The notes beneath the pieces are model-generated. The model ran no database searches. It saw only the letters and a list, made by a program, of their open reading frames with translations, and was not told the DNA's origin. The position numbers and the translations under genes were made by a program. DNA of 64,000 nucleotides from the NCBI GenBank assembly GCA_963677475.2, contig CAXXQD010000021.1, forward strand, positions 806,001-870,000, given 5' to 3'. This stretch comes from JABMQB01 sp963677475 (GTDB lineage Bacteria; Bacteroidota; Bacteroidia; Bacteroidales; Prolixibacteraceae). Shown in pieces: positions 9,501 to 17,274 of this stretch; the first letter of the stretch is position 1; every line of letters starts with the position of its first letter.

Positions 9501-11064
9501 TGGTTCCTTTTAATAATTTAAGAATAAGTACCTGGGGATCGTTGATACCATCGGTAGAAAATTCCCCTACCTGAAATGTTTGCCCGTTTGCGGTATAGTT
9601 ATATGCAACCGAAAGCACTTCATCGTTGTTAAGTGCTGAATTTAAAGAGATGTAGCCCAATTGTTTATTAACTGTATATTCGGACTCTGATAATTTTCGG
9701 GCACGTTCTATTTTTTCGAAATCACGGCCCCCAGAAAAATTACTGCCAAATGCCGACATGGTAGAAGTAATATCAGAAGCATTTCGAATGGCACTGTATG
9801 TAGTTGTTAAGGCTTCATACATTCCGTTTGCCTCATTTGCTGGATAAATATTCAATGGATATGGCAAACCAAGATTTTCAGCAAATTCAGGGATATTATT
9901 GTAAATATTTGGTTCATGTTCTCCCAAGTCCTGAAGGGCAATCAGGTTTCTGGTATTATCTGAGTTGTTTTGCTTGTTTGTGACCCAAACTTCAATTTTA
10001 TTGATGGTAATGCTTGATCTTACAACGGGTAAATCTTTTAGTGCTGCATCGTAATTATCTTTAAAATATTGTGCCAGGAAGAAGTGCCTGTTGGCATCGT
10101 AGTTCAGTGCTTCAATGTCGAATGTTGAAACCTGTGCCCCTTCTTCGGTTTGCACAACTTTGGTTTCCCCTTTGTTTTGTGATATCAGGGTTGTTAATGA
10201 AAGCTTTCCGAATTGCATTTCGGCTTTAATACCAAATAGGTTGGAAGCACCCGTGATCAAAGTTCCGTTTAATGGAAGAGAAACATTTCCCGCTTCAATC
10301 CTTTTGATTATTTCGTCTTCATCGCCTGTATATTCCAGGTTCATTTTATTTTCGAAATCGAAGGTTGCCTCGGTGTTGTAGTTCACCCGCATGTTCATTT
10401 TTTCGCCAATCTGGCCAACCACGTTCATCTGGATTTTTTCATCAAAATCGAACGTTGGGACCCTACGAAGCCGTTCGGGAATGGCGGGGTTTTCGGTGGC
10501 ATTCATCTGGTAACCAAATGAAACTTCCACATAACCCTGTGGCCGGATGTTTACAGTGTTTCCTCCAAAAATCCGGTTAAAAGCTTCACCTTCGATGGTT
10601 AATTTAGGGATGAGTGATCCCTGGTATTGCATATCTTCAATATTGGTCCTTTGCCGCCAGTAACTCTCGACAGAGTTTTTAAAATCATAATCGATATAAT
10701 CGTCCAACGACATGGTTTTAGGCAAACGGTAATTTAAGGTTCCTACTTTTTCATAGAAGATATATTCGCCGGTTTCAGGATCGTATTGAATTTCATATTT
10801 AATGTTCGACGGTTTTCCTAAATATAATTTGGAAGTATCTTCCCTTTCCTGAAAATCAAATGAAGGCTGATCTTTAAAAGGGAAGGGTAAATTTCCGATG
10901 GTATCGGTATTAATGGTATCCTGCACCTGGGTTAATAAACCAACCTCTAAAACCGGACTGGAGGGTACGATGGCAGAAGCCAAATTATTTCCCGCAAGGG
11001 ACAGGAAAAAAATTAGGTTCAGGATACATATTTTAGTGTAAAAACGTCGTTCCAATATCTTCAA
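3535..11064 (-). CDS. sprA: SprA-type outer-membrane translocon of type IX secretion / gliding motility
   Basis: At 2,509 residues this matches SprA (Sov), the giant 36-strand outer-membrane barrel through which type IX secretion cargo leaves the cell. It has an N-terminal signal peptide (hydrophobic stretch about residues 12-32), repeated blocks typical of the family such as PQGYVEVSFGYQMNATENP and EKMNMRVNYNTEATFDFENKM, a long beta-strand-rich body and a C-terminal strand ending FRFTLAQ. The gene starts 2 bp after ruvA stops, in the same direction, and is transcribed from the pdxA promoter. This is strong evidence for a Bacteroidota genome with type IX secretion; no cargo protein with a C-terminal sorting domain was recognised in the window. 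Confidence 0.96.
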   Translation of the reverse strand: MKILERRFYTKICILNLIFFLSLAGNNLASAIVPSSPVLEVGLLTQVQDTINTDTIGNLPFPFKDQPSFDFQEREDTSKLYLGKPSNIKYEIQYDPETGEYIFYEKVGTLNYRLPKTMSLDDYIDYDFKNSVESYWRQRTNIEDMQYQGSLIPKLTIEGEAFNRIFGGNTVNIRPQGYVEVSFGYQMNATENPAIPERLRRVPTFDFDEKIQMNVVGQIGEKMNMRVNYNTEATFDFENKMNLEYTGDEDEIIKRIEAGNVSLPLNGTLITGASNLFGIKAEMQFGKLSLTTLISQNKGETKVVQTEEGAQVSTFDIEALNYDANRHFFLAQYFKDNYDAALKDLPVVRSSITINKIEVWVTNKQNNSDNTRNLIALQDLGEHEPNIYNNIPEFAENLGLPYPLNIYPANEANGMYEALTTTYSAIRNASDITSTMSAFGSNFSGGRDFEKIERARKLSESEYTVNKQLGYISLNSALNNDEVLSVAYNYTANGQTFQVGEFSTDGINDPQVLILKLLKGTNLSPSLPTWDLMMKNIYDIGASSLTNEDFIFRVMYRNDSTGTFINYIPEGRIDGNILLSVMNLDKLNTQLDPYKDGLFDFVNGVTVDARNGKIIFPVLQPFGKHLADSIQDPALIEKYVFQSLYDSTKTFASQDAEHNKFRLQGSFKGSSSADIAIGAINVARGSVKVTAGGMTLTENSDYTVDYALGRVKIINPGLIEAGTPIQVSVDTEDLFSMQRKTMLGAYANYAFSDNFNIGGTFLHMQERPLTEKVEYGADPISNSIFGFETSYTSESQFITKMLDALPLINTKTTSSINFEAEYAKLIPGHSKVVGESGTVYVDDFEATKTSIDLKSRQNWVLASTPQNQEISFPEGNLNGALDYNFNRAKLAWYVIDPLFLRNNSITPSHIKGDVNQQSNHYVREIFEEEIFPQKESVVGEPTNIAVLDLAYYPSERGPYNYETTGGIYSAGLNTDGTLRNPESRWGGIMREIQTPDFETANIEFIEFWMMDPFIYDSLGNAIGGDLYFNLGDISEDILKDSRKAFEHGLPTSEEVVDVDTSIWGRVSTLQAYVEGFNNDPLTRDYQDVGLDGLSDADERTFFEDYLNKLTGVVDQEALDNAVKDPSNDNYHYFRGSDFDTQELGILERYKNYNGTDGNSPTDETSPETYITAAKTIPDIEDINDDNTLSEYERYYQYRVSIRPEDLVVGKNYITDVAGQPVELENGKVEAVKWYQFKVPVTNPEEVFGSINDFKSIRFIRMYMKGFEKPVILRFATLDLIRSDWRKYTNSLTEPNGLESLNSTFDISAVNIEENGDRDPVNYILPPGIDRVIDPANPQLRQLNEQSLVLKVTDLEMGDAKAAYKSLYMDFRNYKTLKMEIHAEEIDGYDLEDDDLSVFIRLGSDYNLNYYEYELPLKLTPPGNYNGDFEADRLVVWPDENRLEIPMELFTDAKLLRNQEVRKVGSNITMQDVFEVIHENYNNNQNTIKVKGNPNLGNVEVMMMGVRHKTRSGFNPGPKSVEVWLNELRLGDFDEEGGWAANARVSARLADLGSVTMAARHRSAGFGSIESSVNERSMDDITEFDIATSLDLGKLLPEKSRIRLPMYYSYSKSTTTPKYDPLNPDVELEESLNQFDTKHEKDSIKSMAQELVIRKSLNFTNVKLDPNPKRTKPRIYDLSNFAVTYSYNETFRQDVNTEVNLNKTYRGMLSYNYSTRPKLITPFKKVKFLQKGPLKLIGDFNFYPLPAQISFRTDLYRHYNEIKTRSITNPDLIIKPTYNKEFLWNRYFDLRYNITRTLKFDFSSNSTSRIDEPEGRIDRNDDDYTWKRDSIISNLLDMGRPTIYNHDINISYQLPLNKIKMLNFMNASTRYRSTYNWTAGAITADTINLGNYIQNTQNWTSQASINMTNIYNKVPYFKKINAQFKSTGGSRSRSSRAGYQNQQQRTPVKAVEKELSYSGNIAKMTASQATVVNHKLATENVKATFRTGDGKAIAGRLKVIDKNQIEFTPTADATGVVVAVTGMKEKVNTLKKILDFSTRVLLGVQNITFSYNITGGTSLPGYLPTPSLFGGGRYNPNVNSLGDAINSNYAPGVPFLFGWQDESFARKASEKGWLTDDPLLNQPFIMNKNERISIRSVVEPIPDLRIDFQADRSFSKNVNAFYNYNTDIGEFQENSRTVSGNFSMSLFTWGTAFSSIGTDKIEQSEAFETFKDNRIIIAERLADQRKASVQSYSQTSASSNFPDGYGSSSAEVLVPAFLAAYTNKDPETVSLDLFPSVKAIRPNWRVSYDGMVSKIPALNKLIKSLNFTHSYNSRYSVGSYQTNLNFTDDMNGYTFARDIQNNFVMQYEFNSININETFNPLINMDIMWNNDFTTRAEIKRSRNMTLSFSNNQLTEVLSNEYVFGLGYRFTQMDLIIKTKNSQKSYSNDLNIAADFSFRKNKTNIRKLDEPDQISAGQTILTIKSTADYMLSDRFQLRVYFDKVINTPLTSVTFPTSNTNFGVSFRFTLAQ

Positions 11065-11066
11065 AA

Positions 11067-11648
11067 TTATAACCTTTTTAATGCTTGCTTTAAAACACTC
11101 TCGACGGTCTGTTCTGGTTGCTCTTTCAGAATTTTATCCACCGCTTTTTCAGCCTCTTTTTTGGCAAAGCCCAACATAACTAATGCTGATAACGATTCAA
11201 TTCGGATAGTATTGTCTGCAGCTGGTAAAATATGTCCTGTTTCCTTTATTTTGCCAACCTTATCTTTAAGATCAATAATAATCCGTTGAGCCGTTTTTAA
11301 CCCAATCCCTTTTATGGATTTTAAAACATTCACATTATCGGTACTGATGGCGCCCAGAATTTCATCGGAACTAAGCGATGAAAGCATCATAATTGCGGTA
11401 TTGGCACCTACACCATTTACTGAAAGCAAACTCCTGAATAGTTCCCGCTCATCTGAATCTGCAAATCCGTACAAAAGATGCGCATCTTCCCGTACAATTT
11501 GGTGGATGAGTACTTTTGCCTCCTTTAGGTTTCTTAACAGGGAATAGGTGTTCAGGGATATTTTTATCGAATATCCAATATTGCCTGCTTCAATAACAGC
11601 CACAGCAGGGTTTAATTCAACGATGCTTCCTTTTATATATTCATACAT
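11067..11648 (-). CDS. ruvA: Holliday junction DNA helicase subunit RuvA
   Basis: RuvA binds four-way DNA junctions and loads the RuvB motor for branch migration. The 193-residue protein has the expected three parts: an N-terminal OB-fold beginning MYEYIKGSIVEL, two helix-hairpin-helix motifs (VNGVGANTAIMML and IKGIGLKTAQRII) in the middle, and a C-terminal RuvB-contact domain (about 147-193). It sits between pdxA and sprA with gaps of 21 and 2 bases, so all three are probably on one transcript. Confidence 0.96.
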   Translation of the reverse strand: MYEYIKGSIVELNPAVAVIEAGNIGYSIKISLNTYSLLRNLKEAKVLIHQIVREDAHLLYGFADSDERELFRSLLSVNGVGANTAIMMLSSLSSDEILGAISTDNVNVLKSIKGIGLKTAQRIIIDLKDKVGKIKETGHILPAADNTIRIESLSALVMLGFAKKEAEKAVDKILKEQPEQTVESVLKQALKRL

Positions 11649-11669
11649 GACAACAGTGAAATTTTGGGT

Positions 11670-12764
11670 TTAATCTTCCGAAGCCTCAATGTCTACACTT
11701 TCATCGATATGGTTAGGGTTGATGTCCACTTTTTTGAGCGGGTTTCTTGAAATCTCTTCGTAAACAGACCTGTTTCTAAATACATCGATGGCAAGATAGA
11801 GTGCCTGCCTGAATGATTCAGGTGAAGCTTTGCCTTCTCCGGCAATGTCATATGCTGTTCCGTGTGAAGGAGAAGTTCTAATAACCGAGAGCCCGGCCGT
11901 AAAATTAATTCCCCGTTCGAAGGATGTTAGTTTAAACGGAATTAATCCCTGATCGTGGTACATCGCCAATATTGCATCGAATTTGGTAAAATCGCTCGAC
12001 CCGAAAAAACCATCTGCCGGATAAGGTCCTAAAGCAATAATGCCTTCGTCTTTTGCTTCTTTAATTGCGGGAATAATAATCTCCTGTTCCTCATTCCCCA
12101 GTAGCCCGTTATCCCCCGCATGCGGGTTTAATCCTAAGACAGCAATCCTCGGATTGGTTACACTAAAGTCTTTAACCAATGAATGAGCAATGATCTTTAA
12201 TTTAGAAAGGATCAGGTCTTTGGATAATTTCGATGCAACTTCCGATAATGGAACGTGGGCAGTAACCACACCAACGCGCATTTGTTCACTTACCATTAGC
12301 ATGGCATAATTCTCGGACCTAAATTTTTCAACCAAATATTCGGTATGACCGGGGAAAGCAAAATCTTCACTTTGAATATTATCTTTATTAATTGGTGCGG
12401 TAACCAACACATCAATTTGCCCTGCCTGAAGGTCGCTTACAGCCTTGCTTAAAGCTTTATATGACGATTCCCCGGCAACTTCAGTTGATTTGCCCAATTC
12501 AACGCGCACATCTTCCGGAATACAATTGATAATGTTGATTTTTTTATCAAGAGATTCGTTTGGCGACTTGATATGGTTAAAGCTTATATTGTTTATATTC
12601 AGTGCTTTTCGGTGATAGGCTGCTACTTTTGGCGAGCCATAAATAATAGGTGTACATAACTCAAGGATCCGGTTATCCATTAAGGTTTTCATGATTACCT
12701 CATAACTGATCCCGTTAATATCTCCCTGCGAAATGCCTACTTTTATTTTGTTTTTATGTTGCAT
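11670..12764 (-). CDS. pdxA: 4-hydroxythreonine-4-phosphate dehydrogenase
   Basis: PdxA oxidises 4-phosphohydroxy-L-threonine in the DXP-dependent route to pyridoxal phosphate. Motifs seen are the N-terminal GISQGDINGISYEVI, FPGHTEYLVEKF, LNPHAGDNGLLGNEE and MYHDQGLIPFK, which supply the metal-binding histidines, and a length of 364 residues that fits the family. It is the promoter-proximal gene of pdxA-ruvA-sprA. The first ATG after the promoter is used. A residual ambiguity is that PdxA2-type paralogues act on other 4-phosphorylated substrates. Confidence 0.93.
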   Translation of the reverse strand: MQHKNKIKVGISQGDINGISYEVIMKTLMDNRILELCTPIIYGSPKVAAYHRKALNINNISFNHIKSPNESLDKKINIINCIPEDVRVELGKSTEVAGESSYKALSKAVSDLQAGQIDVLVTAPINKDNIQSEDFAFPGHTEYLVEKFRSENYAMLMVSEQMRVGVVTAHVPLSEVASKLSKDLILSKLKIIAHSLVKDFSVTNPRIAVLGLNPHAGDNGLLGNEEQEIIIPAIKEAKDEGIIALGPYPADGFFGSSDFTKFDAILAMYHDQGLIPFKLTSFERGINFTAGLSVIRTSPSHGTAYDIAGEGKASPESFRQALYLAIDVFRNRSVYEEISRNPLKKVDINPNHIDESVDIEASED

Positions 12765-12825
12765 TTTAGTCTGTTTTTGTTGAGGAGTGCTTTATCCGTA
12801 AAAGCAACTCAAATCTTAAAGGTCA

Positions 12826-12855
12826 CAAAGTTACTCTTTTATTCGTGAAACTCAA
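12826..12855 (-). promoter_or_regulatory. Promoter of pdxA-ruvA-sprA
   Basis: On the minus strand TTG (12855-12853) is separated by exactly 19 bases from TAACTTTG (12833-12826). This is a full match to the Bacteroidota -33/-7 pattern and lies about 60 bases upstream of the pdxA start. Confidence 0.7.
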
Positions 12856-13028
12856 TTTTCGTAAACAATGTGTTTTGAAAAAAACACCCCGTATTTATCC
12901 AACGTTCAAGTGTTTGCCGCTAAATATACTAAATCATTATTTCGTACAGAAATTGAATTGTGTTTGACAGATGATTAATAGTTTTAATAATGATTTTTTG
13001 GTTTATTGCTCCCCAAATATTAACGGGT

Positions 13029-14453
13029 TTAAGCCATTGAATTTATGAAGTTAACTAGCAGTCTGGTGCCACTTCCAGTTCCACCTTTGGGGCGATAGGC
13101 TTCATCTTCGAAAATAAATGCCGGACCGGCAATGTCAAGATGGATCCAGGGATATGCCGTGAAATGCTCCAAAAATTTTCCGGCTATCATTGTTTGTCCT
13201 TCGCGCGTACCTAAATTATTCAGATCAGCAATGGGTGATTTAAGGGGCTTTTTGAAATCGTCCCACAGGGGCAATTCAATTAAGCGTTCGTGTGTGAGGT
13301 CTCCAATTTCTTTTAAATGCTGTATGTTTTCCGGGGTATTTCCCATAATTGCTGCACCAGCACTGCCACTTAAAATGACGGCCGATCCGGTTAATGTTGC
13401 CAGATCGATTACCAGTTCAGGATCAAATTTTTTCGCATAACTTAAGGCATCGGCAAGTATTAAACGGCCCTCTGCATCGGTATTTTTTATTTCAACGGTA
13501 GTTCCGTCGAACATGGTAATTACATCGCCGGGCACGTAAGCATTTCCATCGGGGCGGTTGTCGGTGGCAGGGATTAATCCAATCACATGAACTGGTGATT
13601 TGGTTTTTGCCAGGGCATAAAGTGCACCAATTACCGCTGCAGCACCTCCCATGTCTGATTTCATATAATCCATCGAATTTGGGGTTGGTTTTAAGCTTAA
13701 TCCCCCGGTATCGTAAACAATCCCTTTCCCAACCAAAACAAGTGGCTTTTTGTTCCGTGCGTTTTTAGGTTTCCATTCCAAAACCGAAAAGGTTGGCGGA
13801 TCAATGCTGCCCTTATTTACAGCCAATAAACCACCCATTTTAAGCGATTTTATTTTCTGATGGTTAAAAACTTCCACATCAAAACCTGCTTTTTCACCGC
13901 AATTCGAAATTTCACTTGCAAGTTTTACTGCACTTAAGGTAGAAAGTGGTTCGTTGACCAAATCACGGGCTACAAAAACCGCTTCGGCGATTGCTGCGAG
14001 ATCCTGCAACTGTTTGTCGGTGGTCGTTGCATCATTAACAAAAATTTGCTTGAGCGCATATTTCTCTTTTTTTGTGAAGTATTTTGTGAACGAATACGAT
14101 GCCAATAATATACCTTCAACAAATGCCGACATTAATTCGGGATCGCAAAAATTCAATAACTGTATTGATTCTATCCCTTCCGTTTTTAAAAGCTTAAAAA
14201 GTTTTCCGCCTGCCGAACGTGCTTTTTCGAGTTTGGCTGCCTGGTTTAAGTCACCGCTTATTTTCTGAAAAAAAGAGATATTCGGGTATGAATGTACAAC
14301 GATTTCTTCTTCCTCTTTTTCGAGTTTGCTGTTAAGGTAAGCAGTTTCGTTTTTTTGAAGCATGCCTGTAGGGATTTGTGTTAACTCACTAAACAACAGG
14401 GCTGTTGATGCCTTCTTTTTTGTGTCTTTTATTTTTGCGATTTGAATATTCAT
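13029..14453 (-). CDS. Leucyl aminopeptidase, M17 family
   Basis: A two-metal cytosolic aminopeptidase of 474 residues. The C-terminal catalytic half carries the metal and catalytic signatures GKGIVYDTGGLSLKP, MKSDMGGAAAVIGAL and the M17 hallmark NTDAEGRLILADAL. The N-terminal part (about 1-150) is the usual variable macrodomain-like region. I chose ATG 14453 (MNIQIAKIKD) over the in-frame ATG at 14498 because the extra 15 residues look like untranslated leader. It is a single gene: the neighbour to the left has its own promoter and to the right is a repeat array. Confidence 0.93.
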   Translation of the reverse strand: MNIQIAKIKDTKKKASTALLFSELTQIPTGMLQKNETAYLNSKLEKEEEEIVVHSYPNISFFQKISGDLNQAAKLEKARSAGGKLFKLLKTEGIESIQLLNFCDPELMSAFVEGILLASYSFTKYFTKKEKYALKQIFVNDATTTDKQLQDLAAIAEAVFVARDLVNEPLSTLSAVKLASEISNCGEKAGFDVEVFNHQKIKSLKMGGLLAVNKGSIDPPTFSVLEWKPKNARNKKPLVLVGKGIVYDTGGLSLKPTPNSMDYMKSDMGGAAAVIGALYALAKTKSPVHVIGLIPATDNRPDGNAYVPGDVITMFDGTTVEIKNTDAEGRLILADALSYAKKFDPELVIDLATLTGSAVILSGSAGAAIMGNTPENIQHLKEIGDLTHERLIELPLWDDFKKPLKSPIADLNNLGTREGQTMIAGKFLEHFTAYPWIHLDIAGPAFIFEDEAYRPKGGTGSGTRLLVNFINSMA

Positions 14454-14544
14454 GATGTCAATTTTTATGGTCGCATAAAAATACGATATAAAACCCAAAC
14501 AACTTATTTGAAAGAAAGATTAATCGGGTGGGGTTTTTGTTGTA

Positions 14545-14830
14545 CAATCCCCCTAAGTCCCCCTTCACTAAGGGGATAATTGGTCTAGATTATCTACGAT
14601 TCCCTTCACCAAGGGGGACGATTTGTTTAGATGATATATTCTATCCCCTTTAACACGGGGGGATATTCTGTTTTAATTGTTGCTCTGTCTCCCCTTTTCC
14701 ACGGGGGATAATTTTTAGGTGATATATTCGACCTACTTCTCAAAGGGGGATATTCTATTATATTGATATTTGGTCCCCCAATCACCATGGAGGATAATCA
14801 ATTTTCATTGTATTACGTCCCCCTTTTCTA
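14545..14830. repeat. Left part of a palindromic CCCCCTT/AAGGGGG repeat array
   Basis: About seven imperfect palindromes of the form TCCCCCTT-(3 to 5 nt)-AAGGGGGA follow one another at roughly 40-55 bp spacing. The spacers are themselves related and AT-rich (for example GATGATATATTC and GGTGATATATTC). The last palindrome is split by the insertion sequence that begins at 14831. The same family resumes at 16801. No open reading frame of note lies here. Confidence 0.8.
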
Positions 14831-16356
14831 ACTAATCTTTATACACATCTTTTATTGCAATTTCATAGCCTTTGGCTAATATATTAAAGGCAGCCAGTCC
14901 ATTCTTGATTGTTATATAGCCTGGTGGTCCATGTGAACTATATCCACTCCAATTATCTAAGCGAGCAAGAATCCAAGCAGCCCATGCCATACTGTTTCTA
15001 TAATAAGGATTCTTTTGCTTTGTGGTTTTACCTTCAACTTGTAAAAGCAACATTGAAAGGAGCTTTAATTCTGCATTTGTAAATTGGGCACTTGCATTAA
15101 TATTTAAGTCAGGCTGATCGATTGCATGCTTTAAGTTCATTAACGATATGGCTATCTGAAGAGACAAGACTGTCAGCTTTTTTAATGCTGATCCAGAACC
15201 CATTTGAGCGGATTCAACCTCCAAACCTTTGGTTTTCATAACTCTAAAAAGCTCTTCAATAAGCCACCTGTCTTTGTACCATTTAATACATGAGATTGCA
15301 TCAGCTGGCCCTTGTATTGAATGAGTTGTTAATAGCCTCCACAATATCGGTCCTTCTCCTTCCGGGATTGATGTAGGGACTTCTCTAGCTTCAATAGCCC
15401 AAAGTTCCACATGACCGGGGTATTTTTTTACATCACACTTTGAAGGCCTAAGAAGTTTTACATTAGCATATCTAACCTCAATTGATATGTTCCTTGACTT
15501 TCTTTTATTATTACCTTTAAGACTCAGGCTGTATTGGCATTCAACATTTTTTTGAGCCAGAGTTTTATAAAGTTTTTCTTCAGATTTGTAAAGTTTTCGG
15601 TCGGATCGGGATCTAACTAAAATATGAGTTTTATGATCCGGAATATCTACAAACTCTTCATATATATCAGATTCCCTATCGCCAATAATTGTTACCATAG
15701 GAGCTTTAGATAGGACTTCCTTGCTTTTCATTGCAGACTCAATCCATCGGTATGATTCTTTTTCTGTAATGGGTAAGCATTGATAGTTTCGTTCATGTTT
15801 ATTCTTGCCTCCTTTTTCTCTATTCCATATATGAACATTTGAAAAACCTAATAGAGTGCGGGACGCAGCATCTACTGCCAATGATGGGTGGCAAAAGAAA
15901 CCATTCTGATATTTTAATCTAACCGGGCCAATATCTTTATCATCAGCATCAATGCGCCCTGTAAGCCCAGCATAGTTTATTTCAGTGGTATCCTGAATAG
16001 ACAGTACGTGCTTGCATTCCAAATTTGCTTTGCAAGTATTGTATAATCCCAAAGAAAGGTCTTCATAACTATAGCTTTTATTGTTAAGCATCCTATAGGC
16101 TCCTATTTTATCTGATAGTGTCGAACTAAATTTATTGACAACTGCTTTTCCAAAGTTAAACATATCAACCATGATTTTATCCGCTCTTTTTTCAAGTCTT
16201 GAATCTGGCAAAAAACCATTAAAAACACCCTCTATATCTCTGATTACCACACCTTTAATATACAAAAATAAAATTGAACCAGCAAGCATATGATGCTGAT
16301 AATCAGGCTTCTGTATTGTTTTTTCTTTTGTCTGATATTTGTGTATAAAGATTAGT
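14831..16356 (-). mobile_element. IS4-like insertion sequence with inverted repeats and target duplication
   Basis: A 1,526-bp element. Its ends are inverted repeats: the left begins ACTAATCTTTATACACA (14831-14847) and the right end (16340-16356) is the exact complement over those 17 bases. It is flanked by a direct repeat TTCTA (14826-14830 and 16357-16361), a 5-bp target duplication. Removing the element and one TTCTA restores a complete palindrome CCCCCTTTTCTAAAGGGGG, so the target was the loop of one repeat of the surrounding array. Both ends are intact and the single transposase gene looks complete, so the insertion is probably recent. Confidence 0.92.
14832..16289 (-). CDS. Transposase, IS4/Tn5-like DDE family
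   Basis: A 485-residue DDE transposase. The N-terminal part resembles the Tn5-type DNA-binding domain (DSRLEKRADKI, then GAYRMLNNK). The first catalytic Asp is in SIQDTTEINYAG, the second in IIGDRESDIYEEF. The third acidic residue lies in YKDRWLIEELFRVMK, which fits the IS4 YREK signature (Y-2-R-3-E-6-K) exactly. The stop codon lies inside the left inverted repeat, so the last residues DVYKD are encoded by the terminal repeat. No frameshift or internal stop is seen, so the enzyme is likely functional. Confidence 0.93.
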   Translation of the reverse strand: MLAGSILFLYIKGVVIRDIEGVFNGFLPDSRLEKRADKIMVDMFNFGKAVVNKFSSTLSDKIGAYRMLNNKSYSYEDLSLGLYNTCKANLECKHVLSIQDTTEINYAGLTGRIDADDKDIGPVRLKYQNGFFCHPSLAVDAASRTLLGFSNVHIWNREKGGKNKHERNYQCLPITEKESYRWIESAMKSKEVLSKAPMVTIIGDRESDIYEEFVDIPDHKTHILVRSRSDRKLYKSEEKLYKTLAQKNVECQYSLSLKGNNKRKSRNISIEVRYANVKLLRPSKCDVKKYPGHVELWAIEAREVPTSIPEGEGPILWRLLTTHSIQGPADAISCIKWYKDRWLIEELFRVMKTKGLEVESAQMGSGSALKKLTVLSLQIAISLMNLKHAIDQPDLNINASAQFTNAELKLLSMLLLQVEGKTTKQKNPYYRNSMAWAAWILARLDNWSGYSSHGPPGYITIKNGLAAFNILAKGYEIAIKDVYKD

Positions 16357-16752
16357 TTCTAAAGGGGGATTAAGGGGGATTCGGGTTTCATCGCTTAAGC
16401 AATGGATGGCATGCTGAATTGCCCCGGCAACTTCATCAATCCGAAAGATTACAGATGATTCAGAGAATCGTACCACTTTAAAGCCTAATCCTTCCAAATG
16501 ATCTTGTCTTTTTCTATCGTAATCTTGTTTGAACATGTGGGAACTTCCGTCAATCTCAATAATCAACTTTAGCTTCCGACAAATAAAATCGACGATATAA
16601 TTATCTATGGAGAATTGCCTGTTAAACTGAAATCCTGTTTGTTTTGCCCTTAAAACATGTTTCCAAAGGATAGCTTCTCCTTTAGTGCCTTCTTTTCGCA
16701 ATCTTCTGGCACGACTTTTTAGGGATTTGTTGTAATGCGAGCTGTTGGACAT
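16303..16752 (-). CDS. DUF559 endonuclease-like protein with a tail altered by the IS
   Basis: A 149-residue protein of the DUF559 family (restriction-endonuclease-like fold related to Vsr). The core is visible: RARRLRKEGTKGEAILWKHV, then FNRQFSIDNYIVDF and LIIEIDGSSH, giving the acidic D...ExD-type catalytic pattern. The C-terminal tail RIPLNPPLE is encoded by the surrounding CCCCCTTAATCCCCC repeat itself. The last 17 residues (TNLYTQISDKRKNNTEA) come from the insertion sequence at 16303-16356. Without the insertion the frame would continue into EKGD, the kind of tail seen on relatives. Function is not established; association with such repeats suggests a role in their spread, as an inference. 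Confidence 0.85.
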   Translation of the reverse strand: MSNSSHYNKSLKSRARRLRKEGTKGEAILWKHVLRAKQTGFQFNRQFSIDNYIVDFICRKLKLIIEIDGSSHMFKQDYDRKRQDHLEGLGFKVVRFSESSVIFRIDEVAGAIQHAIHCLSDETRIPLNPPLETNLYTQISDKRKNNTEA

Positions 16753-16800
16753 TGTGATTGGGTTTTGGTTGGGTTAAAGGTAATGGTTTTATTTTTGTTT

Positions 16801-17198
16801 TCAATCCCCCTTTGTTCTTTCTTTATGTACGGATAGATCAGTATTCTCTATTTCAATCCCCCTAAATCCTCTATCGGACTACGCAGCCAAATAGGCTCTC
16901 ATTATATCAATCCCCCTTGCCCCCTTCTCCAAGGGGGATAATTTTTAGGTAACATATACGATCCCCTTCTCATAGAGGGACGATTGGTTTGGATGGTATA
17001 TTCAATCCCCTTCACCAAGAGGGATAATCTGTTTTAATGAAAATTACGTCCCCTTTTTTCAAAGAGGATAATTTTCAATTTATCGTTTCAGCGAGTTTCA
17101 TCGTTCCCCTTTTCCAAAGTGAACAATCTTCAACTAGTTTTTCAACGAACTTCATCGTCCCCCTTTCTCAAAGGGGGATTGAGGGGGATTCGAGATTC
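16801..17198. repeat. Right part of the palindromic CCCCCTT/AAGGGGG repeat array
   Basis: At least five more degenerate palindromes (for example CCCCTTCACCAAGAGGG and CCCCCTTTCTCAAAGGGGG) with related AT-rich spacers fill the gap between the DUF559 gene and the next gene. The terminal unit at 17170-17192 repeats, with one mismatch in 23 bases, the segment 16361-16383 inside the DUF559 3' end. The nuclease gene is therefore bracketed by direct copies of the same unit. No coding sequence is seen. Confidence 0.78.
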
Positions 17199-17274
17199 CG
17201 GGATAGTTTTTAGATGGTATTTTATTCGCTTATATTGCCCCAGTTACAAATGAGGGGAAGAAGGGGACCTTTTA

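Noticed and set aside
14545..17198. Regularly spaced repeats resembling a CRISPR array
   Set aside because: The repeats are imperfect palindromes of differing sequence, the spacers are related to each other, and no cas gene is nearby.
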